DNA from: Hymenobacter sp. GOD-10R
Lineage (GTDB): Bacteria; Bacteroidota; Bacteroidia; Cytophagales; Hymenobacteraceae
Assembly (NCBI RefSeq): GCF_035609205.1
Contig: NZ_CP141184.1
Location: forward strand, 2,880,501-2,944,500
Length of the DNA: 64,000 nt
Direction of reading: 5' to 3'
Numbering within the stretch: position 1 is the first letter of the stretch; the number at the start of each line of letters is the position of its first letter. Below, one piece after another: positions 25,066 through 34,290 of this stretch. Made by a program: the position numbers and the translations under genes. Under the pieces are notes generated by a model. The model saw only the letters and a list, made by a program, of their open reading frames with translations. It ran no database searches and was not told the DNA's origin.

Positions 25066-27267
25066 ATGCACCAAAACTACTCTTTCTTGCCAAAAGCTCT
25101 GTTGCTGTTCGGTCTCACCGTGGGCACTGCGCACGCCCAAACCATCAGCCGAACCGCCGCCACGGCTATCGTTACTGAAAACGCCGGTTCCGTAAGCCTG
25201 ACGTTCAGCATTCAGAACCCCGGAACAAGCGCCAGCACCGTAGAAGCCGTGGTGCAAGGAATCAGCACCGCAACGGCGGGGCAAGATTTTACTTTCCCGA
25301 CAACCCAAGCCATTACGTTTCCGGCGGGGGCTACAGGCACTCAAACCCTGACCATTCCGATTTTGGATGACGCAACGGTGGAGGAAACAGAATACTTCAC
25401 GGTTCGTCTGCAAAACCCGACGAATGCCACCCTAGCTTCTGGCGCCACCGAGGTTCTGGTCTATATAAAGGACAATGACACGCCCGCGCCGGTACCCGCT
25501 CGCAACGTAACGCTGAGGCTGTTGCAGAGCTACCAAACGGCAACGCCTTTTAGCGGTAGCACCCAGATCAATTCGGCGGAGATTGTTGCGTATGATGCCA
25601 GCACCAAGCGGCTGTACGTGGCCAACTCCGTTGGGGGTAAGCTCGACATTCTCAACTTCGCCAATCCTGCGGCCATTACTTCCGTGGCTTCCATTGATAT
25701 CAAGCCGTACGGCGGTATCAACTCAGTAGCCGTTCGCAACGGCGTGGTGGCCTGCGCGCTCGAAAACAGCAATCCGCAAGCCAACGGCAGCGTAGTGTTC
25801 TTCGACCAGAATGGTACGTTCCTGAAGCAAGTAACGGTAGGGGCCATGCCCGACATGATTACCTTCTCGCCCAACGGCAACTACGTGCTGACGGCCAACG
25901 AAGGTGAGCCCAAAGCTGACTATACGGTGGACCCGGAAGGAAGCGTATCGGTGATCGACGTGGCGGGTGGCGTAGCTAGCTTAACCCAAGCTAATGTAAC
26001 GACGGCCACCTTTACCAGCTACAACAACCAAGCGGTGCAGCTGCGGGCCCAGGGTATTCGCATCTATGGCGGGCTCGCGGCGGCTCCTGCCACCGTAGCC
26101 CAGGATCTGGAGCCGGAGTACGTGGCCGTGAGTGCCGATTCGCGCACGGTGTACATCACCTTGCAGGAAAACAACGCCATTGCGGTGCTGGATCTTGCTA
26201 CGAAGCAAATCACTGCCATCCGCCCCGTGGGCTACAGCGACTTGCGGCAGCCCGGCCGGGGCATTGATGCCTCCGACCAGAGCGGCGACGTGCTGATTGC
26301 CAACTGGCCCATCAAAGGCATGCGCCAGCCCGATGCTATTGCCTCGTTTGAAGTAAACGGCACATCGTACCTGCTCACGGCCAACGAGGGCGACGCCCGT
26401 GAGTACAGCACGGCCTTTGTGGAGCCCGTGCGGTTGGGAAATGCGAGCTACGTGCTCGACCCCATCACTTTCCCCAATGCGGCGCTTCTCAAAAACAACG
26501 CTGTGCTAGGTCGCCTGAACGTGACCAACAAAACCGGCGATACCGACGGTGATGGTGACTTTGATGAGATTTATGCCTTTGGCGGTCGGTCGTTCAGCAT
26601 TTACAACGCAGCCAGTGGCGCCGAAACCTACGATAGCGGCAACCTGCTGGAGCGCGTTACGGCCGCTGATGCTACGTACGGCGCCATTTTCAACGCCAGC
26701 AACAGCTTTGGTGAGGCGCCTGTCCGTAAAAACCGCTCCGACGATAAAGGCCCTGAGCCAGAAGGCGTGACAACGGGACAGATTGGTAACAACCTATATG
26801 CGTTTGTTTCGCTGGAGCGGATCGGGGGCGTGATGGCCTTTAACATCAACAACCCTGCTAGCCCCGTGCTAGAGTCTTACATCAACAATCGTAGCCTGAC
26901 GGCCGGGACCGGTGACCTAGGTCCGGAAGGTATCGTGTTTGTGTCGGCGGCCAATAGCCCCACCGGGCAACCCTTGCTGATTCTAGCCAACGAGGTCAGC
27001 AGCACAGTGGGCGTGTACGCTGTTCAGGCGCCGGTATTAGCGGCAGCTTCGGCGCGCACGGCGGCACCGCTGGCTCTGTATCCGAACCCAGCGCAAGGCG
27101 CAACGGTGCACCTGAGCCGCTCGGTATCCGGTACGTTGACGGATTTGCTAGGTCGACCAGTGCGCCAACTACTGGCCGCTGATCGTTTTGAAACTACGGG
27201 GCTAGGCGCCGGCGTGTACGTGCTGCGCACCACCGACGGAGCCACCAGCAAGCTGATCGTGAAGTAA
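25066..27267 (+). CDS. Calx-beta / choice-of-anchor I protein with T9SS tail
   Basis: About 733 residues from ATG 25066. A signal peptide (LLLFGLTVGTAHAQ) is followed by a Calx-beta domain (about 20-140, ending EVLVYIKDNDTP), then a long WD40/propeller-like region of the choice-of-anchor I type (SVAVRNGVVA, SPNGNYVLTANEGEP, GPEPEGVTTG) and a C-terminal Por sorting tail (ALYPNPAQG then LLGRPVRQL and GVYVLRTTDG). The tail marks export by the type IX system to the cell surface. Such proteins are often annotated as alkaline-phosphatase-like or esterase-like; the activity is uncertain. Confidence 0.88.
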   Translation: MHQNYSFLPKALLLFGLTVGTAHAQTISRTAATAIVTENAGSVSLTFSIQNPGTSASTVEAVVQGISTATAGQDFTFPTTQAITFPAGATGTQTLTIPILDDATVEETEYFTVRLQNPTNATLASGATEVLVYIKDNDTPAPVPARNVTLRLLQSYQTATPFSGSTQINSAEIVAYDASTKRLYVANSVGGKLDILNFANPAAITSVASIDIKPYGGINSVAVRNGVVACALENSNPQANGSVVFFDQNGTFLKQVTVGAMPDMITFSPNGNYVLTANEGEPKADYTVDPEGSVSVIDVAGGVASLTQANVTTATFTSYNNQAVQLRAQGIRIYGGLAAAPATVAQDLEPEYVAVSADSRTVYITLQENNAIAVLDLATKQITAIRPVGYSDLRQPGRGIDASDQSGDVLIANWPIKGMRQPDAIASFEVNGTSYLLTANEGDAREYSTAFVEPVRLGNASYVLDPITFPNAALLKNNAVLGRLNVTNKTGDTDGDGDFDEIYAFGGRSFSIYNAASGAETYDSGNLLERVTAADATYGAIFNASNSFGEAPVRKNRSDDKGPEPEGVTTGQIGNNLYAFVSLERIGGVMAFNINNPASPVLESYINNRSLTAGTGDLGPEGIVFVSAANSPTGQPLLILANEVSSTVGVYAVQAPVLAAASARTAAPLALYPNPAQGATVHLSRSVSGTLTDLLGRPVRQLLAADRFETTGLGAGVYVLRTTDGATSKLIVK

Positions 27268-27283
27268 CAAGCTAGGTTACAAG

Positions 27284-27329
27284 CCAAAAAGAAGGGACGC
27301 TGGTAACTACCAGCGTCCCTTCTTTTTGG
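27284..27329. terminator. perfect 22-bp hairpin, bidirectional terminator
   Basis: Arms 27284-27305 and 27308-27329 pair perfectly with only a 2-nt loop, between convergent genes. Confidence 0.85.
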
Positions 27330-27346
27330 TATAGGACAAGCTAGGC

Positions 27347-27550
27347 TTAGAGCAAGCCGAACAGCCGGTGCTTTTTCTTATAGCCTTTGTAAACCTTGTA
27401 ATTTGGACGGTGTACTGTGGGCCGACTATAAAGGATGCGCGGAGTAAGCGAAGCCTTTACATCGGTGCTCACAATCGTTGGGCTAGCTACTACTTCGCTA
27501 GTCCCCGCGAACGTAAGCAACCCGAAGAGAAGTAAGAGAATGCTTTTCAT
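27347..27550 (-). CDS. small secreted basic peptide, 67 aa
   Basis: From ATG 27550: signal peptide MKSILLLLFGLLTFAGTSEV with cleavage around VVAS, then a short basic Tyr/Lys-rich mature part ending NYKVYKGYKKKHRLFGLL. It is probably exported. It lies upstream of an AT-rich region and is convergent with the T9SS cargo gene. I recall similar short Tyr/Lys peptides in this group but no function. Confidence 0.6.
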   Translation of the reverse strand: MKSILLLLFGLLTFAGTSEVVASPTIVSTDVKASLTPRILYSRPTVHRPNYKVYKGYKKKHRLFGLL

Positions 27551-27687
27551 GCAGAACAGTTTTGGTTGAGGTGTAGTGGAGTGCGTTGACTTATAAAAGG
27601 AAGATAGAAATTTTTGGAGGAGATATGCAAGGAATAGCACAAAGTTTTATATGTATAATATAATTTATATACTAGCATGTACATAAT

Positions 27688-27733
27688 AAAACGCACACTA
27701 AGCACATCGTAGAAATGTGCTTAGTGTGCGTTT
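27688..27733. terminator. hairpin terminator of the pirin gene
   Basis: Perfect 18-nt arms (AAACGCACACTAAGCACA and complement) around a 10-nt loop, downstream of the minus-strand pirin gene. Confidence 0.7.
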
Positions 27734-27799
27734 CCAACAAGTTCTGCATCAACCTAACTAACAGAGCTAACACCTAGGTGGCTCTTTGAGGCTGGCTGA

Positions 27800-28510
27800 T
27801 CAGTGATTTATCGGTGCCTCAATGATTAGAAACTCACTTTCTGTTTCACAATGAACGCTAATCTGGTCCGTTTCCCAGATACCAATCGAATCGCGTGCGT
27901 TCAGTTCCTGATCGGCTAAAGCTAGCTTCCCGCTGATGCAGAAGATAAACAAGCACTTATTAAGAGGTTTAAAGGCGTAGTCCAGGGTTTTGCCAGCTTC
28001 GAAATAACCCAACGACAGCTTGGCGTTCTGGTTGATCCAGCAATGCGCCGTGCCCTCTTCGTTGCTGATAATTGTGACAAGCTGGTTGTGGCGTTTCTCC
28101 CGCGGGAACTGACGACGCTGGTAACGCGGCGTCACGTTTTGCAGCTTCGGCTCAATCCAAATTTGCAGGAAGTTTACTTGATCGTCGCCTACGTTGTATT
28201 CCTCATGCCGCAAGCCGCTGCCCGCGCTCATGATCTGTACGCCGCCCGGTGTAATCACCTCCGAGTAGCCTAGCGAGTCTTTATGATTCATGCTCCCGGC
28301 CAGTAGCACCGAGATAATCTCCATGTTGGCGTGCGCGTGCAAGCCAAACCCTTGTCCTGCAGCTACGAAGTCGTCGTTGAACACGCGCACCAAGCCGAAG
28401 CCAGCTCGCACGGGGTTGGCATAAGAGGAGAAACTTAATGAGAAATTGCTTTGCAGCCAGCCAATGTCTTTCAAACCTCGGTCTTGGGCGCGGGTGATAT
28501 GGGTAGTCAT
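27800..28510 (-). CDS. pirin family protein
   Basis: A 236-residue bicupin of the pirin (YhhW-like) family. GFGLHAHANMEIISVLLAG near residues 54-72 gives the His-x-His and Glu metal ligands of the N-terminal cupin, and SAGSGLRHEEYN near 95-106 gives the next His/Glu. Bacterial pirins can act as quercetin dioxygenases or redox-responsive regulators; which applies here is unknown. Cytoplasmic, and alone in its transcription unit. Confidence 0.9.
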   Translation of the reverse strand: MTTHITRAQDRGLKDIGWLQSNFSLSFSSYANPVRAGFGLVRVFNDDFVAAGQGFGLHAHANMEIISVLLAGSMNHKDSLGYSEVITPGGVQIMSAGSGLRHEEYNVGDDQVNFLQIWIEPKLQNVTPRYQRRQFPREKRHNQLVTIISNEEGTAHCWINQNAKLSLGYFEAGKTLDYAFKPLNKCLFIFCISGKLALADQELNARDSIGIWETDQISVHCETESEFLIIEAPINH

Positions 28511-29083
28511 CAGGCGGTGTGTGGATGTGGTTATTTGGGGTAAACAAAAAAGTGGACAAAGTGGCCTAAGAAAGCAGGCCTACTAGGCTGTATAAGCTAG
28601 CTGCTCAGCTAAGAGTAGCTAGCTCTGAAGTAATAGATATTCTTAGAAAGTAGATTGCTCTCATGAGCGGGGAGTGAGAATAATACTATTAATATAGTAT
28701 AAATAATATATAATAAAGCTTTGTGCTGGTAACATTCAAAGAAATATAAGTAATCAAATAAATTATAATCTACTTAGTGGAAAAGTTATATAAATGAGGC
28801 AATAAAAGTCCTTTGGTCTATTTTATGTTATAACTGTGTTATAGCTTACGAAAAGGAATAATGATCTTCTTAAGTTTGAGTTAATTGTATTTATAAGGGC
28901 TACTGCTAGTTGATTAGTATCGGTGCTCTTTATCAAGATTACCAAATAAATACAAATATGATATCGAACTGCCTCTTGCCAAAGAGGTAGAGAGCTGACT
29001 TCCGTCGCCGCTATTCTTTACTCCCTGACAAACAGTAGGATCAGGCCCGATAACGCTTGGTACTACATAAGTGCGCAACGTGA
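28511..29083. other. AT-rich intergenic region, about 570 bp
   Basis: Strongly AT-rich, with runs such as AATATATAATAAAG, and no credible frame or RNA that I can recognise. It separates the divergent pirin and beta-helix genes and probably holds their promoters, but I see no clear TAnnTTTG box at usable distance. Confidence 0.4.
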
Positions 29084-30460
29084 ATGAAATCTATTCTACC
29101 TCTTTCCATTTCGTTATTACTATTCGGTGGTCGGGCGCAGGCGCAAGTACCTACCGTATCCTACGCTGAACCCATCGTCATCACCAAAGGAGGCGTTTAT
29201 ACAGGCAATTATCGCAGTGCGAGTTCGGCCGTACCATGCGTGCTGGTGATTACCAATGAACCCGTAGTACTAGAAGGTTGTACGCTGGTTGGTGCTGGCG
29301 ACTTAGTGCAAGCATCGGGCGGTTCTAACTTAACCGTTCGCAAGTGCCGCGGCTACGGGCTAGAGCCTACGGAAGATAATCGCCCCCGCGGCCGTTTTGT
29401 AGATGCGTACCAAGCTAGGCAGCTAGTTGTTGAGCACAATTACCTGGAGCACACAACGGGGATTCTGGCTAATCGGTGGAGCGGCGATGGCTCGGCCCAG
29501 CAGACGCTAACCGTCCGCTACAACCAGGGTGTCAACTGCGACGGACGTTTTCGCAATGGCGGCAAGGAGAATCGCAGCTTCGTGCAGCTCAACACGGTGC
29601 AGAACCTAGCTGGTATCGACATCAGCTTCAACGAGTTTCGTAATGAGCCCAACGAAAGCGCCGTGGAAGACAATATTAATTTCTATAACTCCTCGGGCAC
29701 GGCGCAAAGCCCCGCGAAGGTGCACGACAACTATGTGCAGGGGGCGTATCCGTACCCAGCTACCGACTCCTATTTCACCGGCACCGGCATGACCACCGAT
29801 GGCGACGGCTCGACGGCCGCTACAACGACGGCTTACCTGGAAGCGTACAGCAATCAGTTTGTGAGCACCTGCAATGCGGCGATGAACATTGCCGCTGGCC
29901 ACAATATCTATTTTCACGATAACCGCATCGTTACCAGTGGCATGCTAACCGATGGTACCCCCTTGAACGCTACGTACGCGGCCACGGCTATCTTCAATGG
30001 CTACAACAAGTCTGGCTCCGTCTTCTTCGGCAATAAAATCGAAAACAACACGATTGGGTACGTGAAAAGCGGCTACAACTTTCCCTACACCAACCGGCAC
30101 GACCAAGATGTAGTGACAGGTGCTAACCTGATGCCAATGACGGGTAACAACCACTTACCCAACACGCCTATCACGGTTCAAACCGAGAAGAATGAGTGGT
30201 CATTGTGGCAACAAAAGCTCCAACAACAGAACACGTACGTGGGGCCCCAAGCAACCATTGCCTTGCCGGTGCGAACAGCTGCTGCCTCTACCGCTAAGCC
30301 TATCGAGCAGGAACTCTACACGCTGATGGGCAAGCAACTATGGCAGCGCCCGTACCAAGAGCAACTGGATTGGAGTCAGGAGCACCGTGGCTTGTATATT
30401 CTGCGGACGCGGCACCAGGATGGGAGCATCACTAGCAGCAAAGTCTTAGTTGACCAATAA
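29084..30460 (+). CDS. right-handed beta-helix protein with T9SS tail
   Basis: A 458-residue exported protein. The signal peptide ends RAQAQ near residue 21. The body has repeated short beta-rungs of the parallel beta-helix type (NLTVRKCRGYG, QLVVEHNYLEHTTG, LTVRYNQGVN, IDISFNEFRN), as in pectate-lyase-like polysaccharide binders or lyases. The C-terminus (LYTLMGKQLW, GLYILRTRHQDG) is a Por/T9SS sorting tail, so it reaches the cell surface. No catalytic residues can be assigned. Confidence 0.82.
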   Translation: MKSILPLSISLLLFGGRAQAQVPTVSYAEPIVITKGGVYTGNYRSASSAVPCVLVITNEPVVLEGCTLVGAGDLVQASGGSNLTVRKCRGYGLEPTEDNRPRGRFVDAYQARQLVVEHNYLEHTTGILANRWSGDGSAQQTLTVRYNQGVNCDGRFRNGGKENRSFVQLNTVQNLAGIDISFNEFRNEPNESAVEDNINFYNSSGTAQSPAKVHDNYVQGAYPYPATDSYFTGTGMTTDGDGSTAATTTAYLEAYSNQFVSTCNAAMNIAAGHNIYFHDNRIVTSGMLTDGTPLNATYAATAIFNGYNKSGSVFFGNKIENNTIGYVKSGYNFPYTNRHDQDVVTGANLMPMTGNNHLPNTPITVQTEKNEWSLWQQKLQQQNTYVGPQATIALPVRTAAASTAKPIEQELYTLMGKQLWQRPYQEQLDWSQEHRGLYILRTRHQDGSITSSKVLVDQ

Positions 30461-30470
30461 CTGGTAGGAG

Positions 30471-30533
30471 CTAACAAGCCGGGCCCACACGCAATTTGTC
30501 GAAGATAATTTGCGTGTGGGCCCGGCTTGTTAG
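30471..30533 (+). terminator. long hairpin terminator
   Basis: CTAACAAGCCGGGCCCACAC and complement pair over about 23 nt around a roughly 16-nt loop, directly after the beta-helix gene. The right arm ends 29 bp before the purU start. Confidence 0.75.
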
Positions 30534-30562
30534 CTTGCAGCCTCATTCCTAGCTCACAGCCA

Positions 30563-31399
30563 ATGGCATCGCACATTCTTCTAATCGATTGTCCTGATGA
30601 ACGCGGACTAGTTTATAAGATCACAGGCGTTCTACTGAAGCACAACTTAAACATTGTGCGCAACGGAGAATTCGTGGAAAGAGAATTCAACCATTTCTTC
30701 ATGCGGACTGAGTTCTCGGGCGATGTGGAGCGCGAAGCCGTCGTGCAAGACCTACGCGAGGTATTGCCGGCCACCGCCGGAATCAAGCTGACTGCTAGAG
30801 AGAAAAAAGACATCGTTTTACTGGTAACCAAAGAGCATCATTGCCTTAGCGACTTGCTGATCAGGCATGCTTTTCAGGAGCTGAACGCGCGCATCCTAGC
30901 TGTGATCAGCAACCACGACGTGCTAGCTGACTTGACCCAGCGGTTTGATATTCCGTTCCGTTATGTCAGCCATGAAGGCAAAAGCCGTGAAGCGCATGAA
31001 GCGGAAGTGATACAAGCCATTCAGGCGTACAACCCTGAGTTTGTAGTGCTGGCCAAATACATGCGCATTCTTTCCCCCGCGTTTGTTGCTGCATTCGCTA
31101 ACCGGCTCATCAACATTCACCATTCTTTTCTGCCTGCTTTCATCGGTGCGAACCCGTACGCGCAGGCGTATGAGCGGGGCGTAAAAATTATTGGCGCCAC
31201 CGCCCACTTTGTAAATGAACAGCTCGATCAGGGGCCTATTATCGCGCAGAATGTCATACCCGTGGATCACACCCAAAGCGCAAAAGAAATGGCACAAGCG
31301 GGCCGCGACGTAGAAAAAATAGTACTGGCTAGGTCGCTGAAGATGGTATTCGATGAGCAGGTGTTTGTCTATCGGAACAAGACCATCCTATTCAACTAA
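30563..31399 (+). CDS. purU: formyltetrahydrofolate deformylase PurU
   Basis: About 278 residues from ATG 30563. The N-terminal ACT domain (LLIDCPDERGLVYKITGVLL, residues 5-24) is followed by a formyltransferase fold with NIHHSFLPAFIGANPY (about 194-209) and GATAHFVNEQLDQGPII (about 220-236), which carry the catalytic His and Asp. PurU splits formyl-tetrahydrofolate to formate and tetrahydrofolate in the cytoplasm, balancing one-carbon pools for purine synthesis. It is monocistronic with its own terminator. Confidence 0.95.
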   Translation: MASHILLIDCPDERGLVYKITGVLLKHNLNIVRNGEFVEREFNHFFMRTEFSGDVEREAVVQDLREVLPATAGIKLTAREKKDIVLLVTKEHHCLSDLLIRHAFQELNARILAVISNHDVLADLTQRFDIPFRYVSHEGKSREAHEAEVIQAIQAYNPEFVVLAKYMRILSPAFVAAFANRLINIHHSFLPAFIGANPYAQAYERGVKIIGATAHFVNEQLDQGPIIAQNVIPVDHTQSAKEMAQAGRDVEKIVLARSLKMVFDEQVFVYRNKTILFN

Positions 31400-31526
31400 G
31401 ATCAGTTAACTCAGCTGAAGCGCTGGCTGGCATGGCGAGCTAGGTAGGGGATAGAAGGGCAAAAGAGTAGGATCTGTTCTAGCGAAACGGCATCTCTACT
31501 AATCAATGCATTTAAATAGGAAATGA

Positions 31527-31559
31527 GAAAAGCACCTTACAAAAGTGAGGTGCTTTTTT
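31527..31559 (+). terminator. terminator after purU
   Basis: Stem GAAAAGCACCTTAC / GTGAGGTGCTTTTT with a short loop and a T run. Confidence 0.75.
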
Positions 31560-31686
31560 GTGCTAGGTTGTTAGCTTGTCGGTGCTGATACTGTCGTTGA
31601 GCTACAGCACAAATTACTAAACTCAACCTAACTCACCGCGCTGGATCATCGTAGGGTAGTGTATCTCTTCACTAATCTATTTCGCT

Positions 31687-32394
31687 ATGAATCAGCCTCA
31701 AGCCTCTCAGCAGGATACACTCCATAATTCTGGCTCCGTGCTCGATCAGGCCCAGCAGTGGCTCAATCAGAGCTCCGTGACCGATTTGTTAGACAAAGTG
31801 CCCCAGTCCGTTAAGGGCCTAGGTACCAACGTCTCAAAATCATATAGTAAGCTGAGTACCACGCAAAAAGTGGTCGGAGGAACTTTGCTTGCGCTAGGGA
31901 TTGGATACTTAATCCGCAACAACAGCAAGTCTGCTGATAAGAACACGTCGAGTGACGAGCAGACCGACAATCTTCATGAGCTATTGCTCTTCGTGAATGA
32001 CCGAATCGAGGGGTATAAGCGCGCCGTAGAAGAAAGTCAGGATCCGCAGCTGAGTGGTTACTACAAGCAGTTGGTAAGCCAGAGCCAGCGTTTCTCCAAT
32101 GAGCTGAATAACTACTTGCGCCAGCAAAACGGCGACCAAGAAACGTCCACTACGCTCAAAGGCAAGCTGTACCGAGCTTGGATGGACACCAAAGCCGCTG
32201 TTACCGGTGCAGATGAAGAAGCCATTCTAGGGTCCAACATCTACGGGGAAGAATGGGCAATAAAAGCGTATAAAGAGGCCCTCAGCAGCAACACCCTGCC
32301 TGGCTCCCTACGCTTGGAGGTGGAACGCCAATATGCGCAGTCGAAAAAGACCTACAAGGACCTGAAGAAGCTAAAAAACAAAGTAGCGGAGTAA
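31687..32394 (+). CDS. DUF2383/PA2169-like four-helix protein
   Basis: A 235-residue protein. The N-terminal third is an amphipathic region (VLDQAQQWLNQ, VTDLLDKVPQSVKGLG) plus one short hydrophobic helix (VVGGTLLALGIGYLI, near 60-74). Residues about 95-235 are a ferritin-like four-helix bundle of the PA2169/DUF2383 type (ELLLFVNDRIEGYKRAVEES, then EEAILGSNIYGEEWAIKAY). Members are linked to stress but have no defined reaction. It is likely membrane-associated through the single helix. Confidence 0.75.
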   Translation: MNQPQASQQDTLHNSGSVLDQAQQWLNQSSVTDLLDKVPQSVKGLGTNVSKSYSKLSTTQKVVGGTLLALGIGYLIRNNSKSADKNTSSDEQTDNLHELLLFVNDRIEGYKRAVEESQDPQLSGYYKQLVSQSQRFSNELNNYLRQQNGDQETSTTLKGKLYRAWMDTKAAVTGADEEAILGSNIYGEEWAIKAYKEALSSNTLPGSLRLEVERQYAQSKKTYKDLKKLKNKVAE

Positions 32395-32434
32395 TGGGCC
32401 CTATAAAACCGATTACCAGACTCTAAGTCAAAAC

Positions 32435-32469
32435 AAAAGGCCTCGCAGCACTATGCTGCGAGGCCTTTT
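32435..32469. terminator. bidirectional terminator (DUF2383 gene and first tRNA-Asp)
   Basis: AAAAGGCCTCGCAGCA and complement, short loop, T tracts on both strands. Confidence 0.85.
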
Positions 32470-32475
32470 TCTCTG

Positions 32476-32549
32476 CGGTCCGGACGGGACTCGAACCCGC
32501 GACCTCCGCCGTGACAGGGCGGCATTCTAACCAACTGAACTACCGAACC
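32476..32549 (-). tRNA. tRNA-Asp (anticodon GTC), copy 1
   Basis: A 74-nt cloverleaf on the minus strand: acceptor GGTTCGG paired with CCGGACC (one G-U), anticodon stem CCGCC/GGCGG with loop CTGTCAC giving anticodon GTC, T-loop GTTCGAGTC-type, discriminator G. CCA is not encoded. It is identical to copy 2 at 32889-32962. Confidence 0.95.
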
Positions 32550-32566
32550 AGAGTGCCTTAACATGA

Positions 32567-32607
32567 GTGGAAAACCATGTGCTTTCCGTTAAAGTGTTGC
32601 AAAAGTA
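32567..32607 (-). promoter_or_regulatory. promoter and leader of tRNA-Asp copy 1
   Basis: On the minus strand TACTTTTG (32600-32607) matches TAnnTTTG with a TTG (near 32626) about 18 nt upstream. The 41 bp from the -7 box toward the tRNA match copy 2 at 37 of 41 positions. Confidence 0.6.
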
Positions 32608-32841
32608 AGGCGAAAATCAGGACTTGCAAGAAAAAATGGCTTCAGTGGCTCAAAATTGCTGTTTTTGCGCAGCTACTTCCCCTAAAGCCAAGGCATCTTT
32701 CTAAGCAGTGCGCTCAGTATGAGCAGCCTAAGAACCATAATCACTTAAACACAAGCGGAAGAAAATTTTCGTTGATAGGAAGTTCGGTTGAGCAAACGAG
32801 AGCGACCTAGCTCAATAGAGCAGCGTTTGGCTGAAAAAGAA

Positions 32842-32875
32842 AAGGCCCTTGTAAGATCTAGCTTACAAGGGCCTT
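32842..32875 (-). terminator. terminator of tRNA-Asp copy 2
   Basis: AAGGCCCTTGTAAG and complement around a 6-nt loop, with T runs on the minus strand. Confidence 0.75.
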
Positions 32876-32888
32876 GCAGTATTACCTG

Positions 32889-32962
32889 CGGTCCGGACGG
32901 GACTCGAACCCGCGACCTCCGCCGTGACAGGGCGGCATTCTAACCAACTGAACTACCGAACC
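32889..32962 (-). tRNA. tRNA-Asp (anticodon GTC), copy 2
   Basis: Same 74-nt sequence as copy 1, with the same GTC anticodon and discriminator G. It has its own promoter (TACCTTTG at 33012-33019, minus strand) and its own terminator, so the two are separate transcription units made by duplication of the gene plus promoter. Confidence 0.95.
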
Positions 32963-32978
32963 AATTTATTTAACTAAG

Positions 32979-33019
32979 GTGGAAAACCGTGTGTTTTCCG
33001 TTAAAGTGCTGCAAAGGTA
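32979..33019 (-). promoter_or_regulatory. promoter and leader of tRNA-Asp copy 2
   Basis: On the minus strand TACCTTTG (33012-33019) fits TAnnTTTG, with TTG near 33039 as the -33 element. The leader contains a small GGAAAAC/GTTTTCC inverted repeat, as in copy 1. Confidence 0.6.
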
Positions 33020-33139
33020 GAAGGAGGTTTGAGACTACACAATACTCCGCCTATTTTTTCTGCTTTAGGCAGACGGTTTAGGTTGCTTGTGGCTGTTTCT
33101 CAGGGAGATTATTTTTTGCAAAATCATTCCTAAAGTTGC

Positions 33140-33173
33140 TTTGCCGCAGATGGGACGGTTTCGCTTACCTTTG
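33140..33173 (+). promoter_or_regulatory. accA promoter
   Basis: TTTG at 33140-33143 and TACCTTTG at 33166-33173, separated by 22 nt, match the Bacteroidota -33/-7 pattern. Transcription would begin near 33180, about 33 nt before the ATG. Confidence 0.65.
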
Positions 33174-33212
33174 CCTCCTGCTTTTTTCGCAACCAGACCC
33201 AACCCCTCGGTG

Positions 33213-34160
33213 ATGCTCCTCGATTTTGAACAACCTATCGCGGCCCTAGAAGGCAAACTTCGTGAAATGCAGCAACTGGCGCTCGACAGCCAAGTTGACG
33301 TATCGGAGGCGGTAGCGGCCCTAGAGGCCAAAATCAAGACTCTTAAGAAAGAAACGTACGCTAATCTTACCCGCTGGCAGCGGGTGCAGCTTTCGCGCCA
33401 CCCCGACCGCCCTTACACGCTCGACTACATCGAGGGCATGACCTCGAAATTCGTGGAGCTACACGGCGACCGGACCGTAGCCGACGACAAAGCCATGGTG
33501 GGCGGCTTTGCCGAGCTAGATGGTCGCACGGTGATGTTTATCGGGCAGCAGAAAGGCCGTAACACCAAGCAGCGGCAGTTCCGCAACTTCGGTATGCCCA
33601 ACCCGGAAGGCTACCGCAAGGCATTGCGTCTGATGAAGCTAGCCGAGAAGTTTAATAAGCCCATTGTAACGCTGATTGACACGCCCGGTGCGTTCCCCGG
33701 CCTAGAAGCGGAGGAACGTGGACAAGGCGAGGCTATTGCCCGCAACTTGAAGGAAATGTTTCTGTTGAAAGTACCAGTTATCTGCGTGGTAATAGGTGAA
33801 GGCGCGTCGGGCGGGGCATTAGGAATCGGCATTGGTGACCGGGTGCTCATGCTCGAGAATACTTGGTACTCAGTTATTTCTCCTGAGAACTGCTCGACCA
33901 TTCTGTGGCGCTCCTGGGACTACAAAGAGCAAGCCGCTGAAGCCATGAAGCCCACTGCGGCCGACATGTTGCAAGCGAAGCTCGTGGATGGCATCGTGAA
34001 GGAGCCGCTCGGTGGCGCTCATACGGCTCCGCAAAAGATAATTGAGACGCTTAAGAAAGCACTGCTTAAAACGCTTGATGAGCTGGAGGCCCTGCCTACG
34101 GATGAGCGCATCAGCCAGCGGATTGACAAGTTCGCAGCCATGGGCGTCGTATTAGAGTAA
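33213..34160 (+). CDS. accA: acetyl-CoA carboxylase carboxyltransferase subunit alpha
   Basis: About 315 residues from ATG 33213 ([20 protein letters not shown]); an upstream extension includes the promoter and is rejected. The N-terminal helical segment is followed by the crotonase-fold carboxyltransferase domain with [17 protein letters not shown] (near 89-105), [16 protein letters not shown] (near 157-172) and [15 protein letters not shown] (near 195-209). It pairs with AccD to move carboxyl from biotin to acetyl-CoA, the first step of fatty acid synthesis. Monocistronic here, as in many bacteria. Confidence 0.96.
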   Translation: MLLDFEQPIAALEGKLREMQQLALDSQVDVSEAVAALEAKIKTLKKETYANLTRWQRVQLSRHPDRPYTLDYIEGMTSKFVELHGDRTVADDKAMVGGFAELDGRTVMFIGQQKGRNTKQRQFRNFGMPNPEGYRKALRLMKLAEKFNKPIVTLIDTPGAFPGLEAEERGQGEAIARNLKEMFLLKVPVICVVIGEGASGGALGIGIGDRVLMLENTWYSVISPENCSTILWRSWDYKEQAAEAMKPTAADMLQAKLVDGIVKEPLGGAHTAPQKIIETLKKALLKTLDELEALPTDERISQRIDKFAAMGVVLE

Positions 34161-34164
34161 GTCA

Positions 34165-34286
34165 ATGAACAATTATCAATGAACAAGGAGCCATTGATAG
34201 TTGCTGATATGCGTGGCTAGGTGCTTTACTTCACTTAGCCACGCATTTTTACTTGAATGGCCCCTTGTTCATTGATAATTGTTCAT
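34165..34286. repeat. inverted repeat with inner hairpin (MITE-like intergenic element)
   Basis: Outer arms 34165-34188 and 34263-34286 are perfect 24-nt inverted copies (ATGAACAATTATCAATGAAC at the left). Inside, ATGCGTGGCTA (34209-34219) pairs with TAGCCACGCAT (34236-34246) before a T run, a terminator for accA. The right arm overlaps an ATG (34285-34287) just ahead of the next gene. Confidence 0.65.
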
Positions 34287-34290
34287 GGCA

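Noticed and set aside
32577..32810. Plus-strand frame between the two tRNA-Asp genes
   Set aside because: It overlaps the tRNA promoter and leader, has odd Lys/Cys-rich composition, and has no signal or motif.
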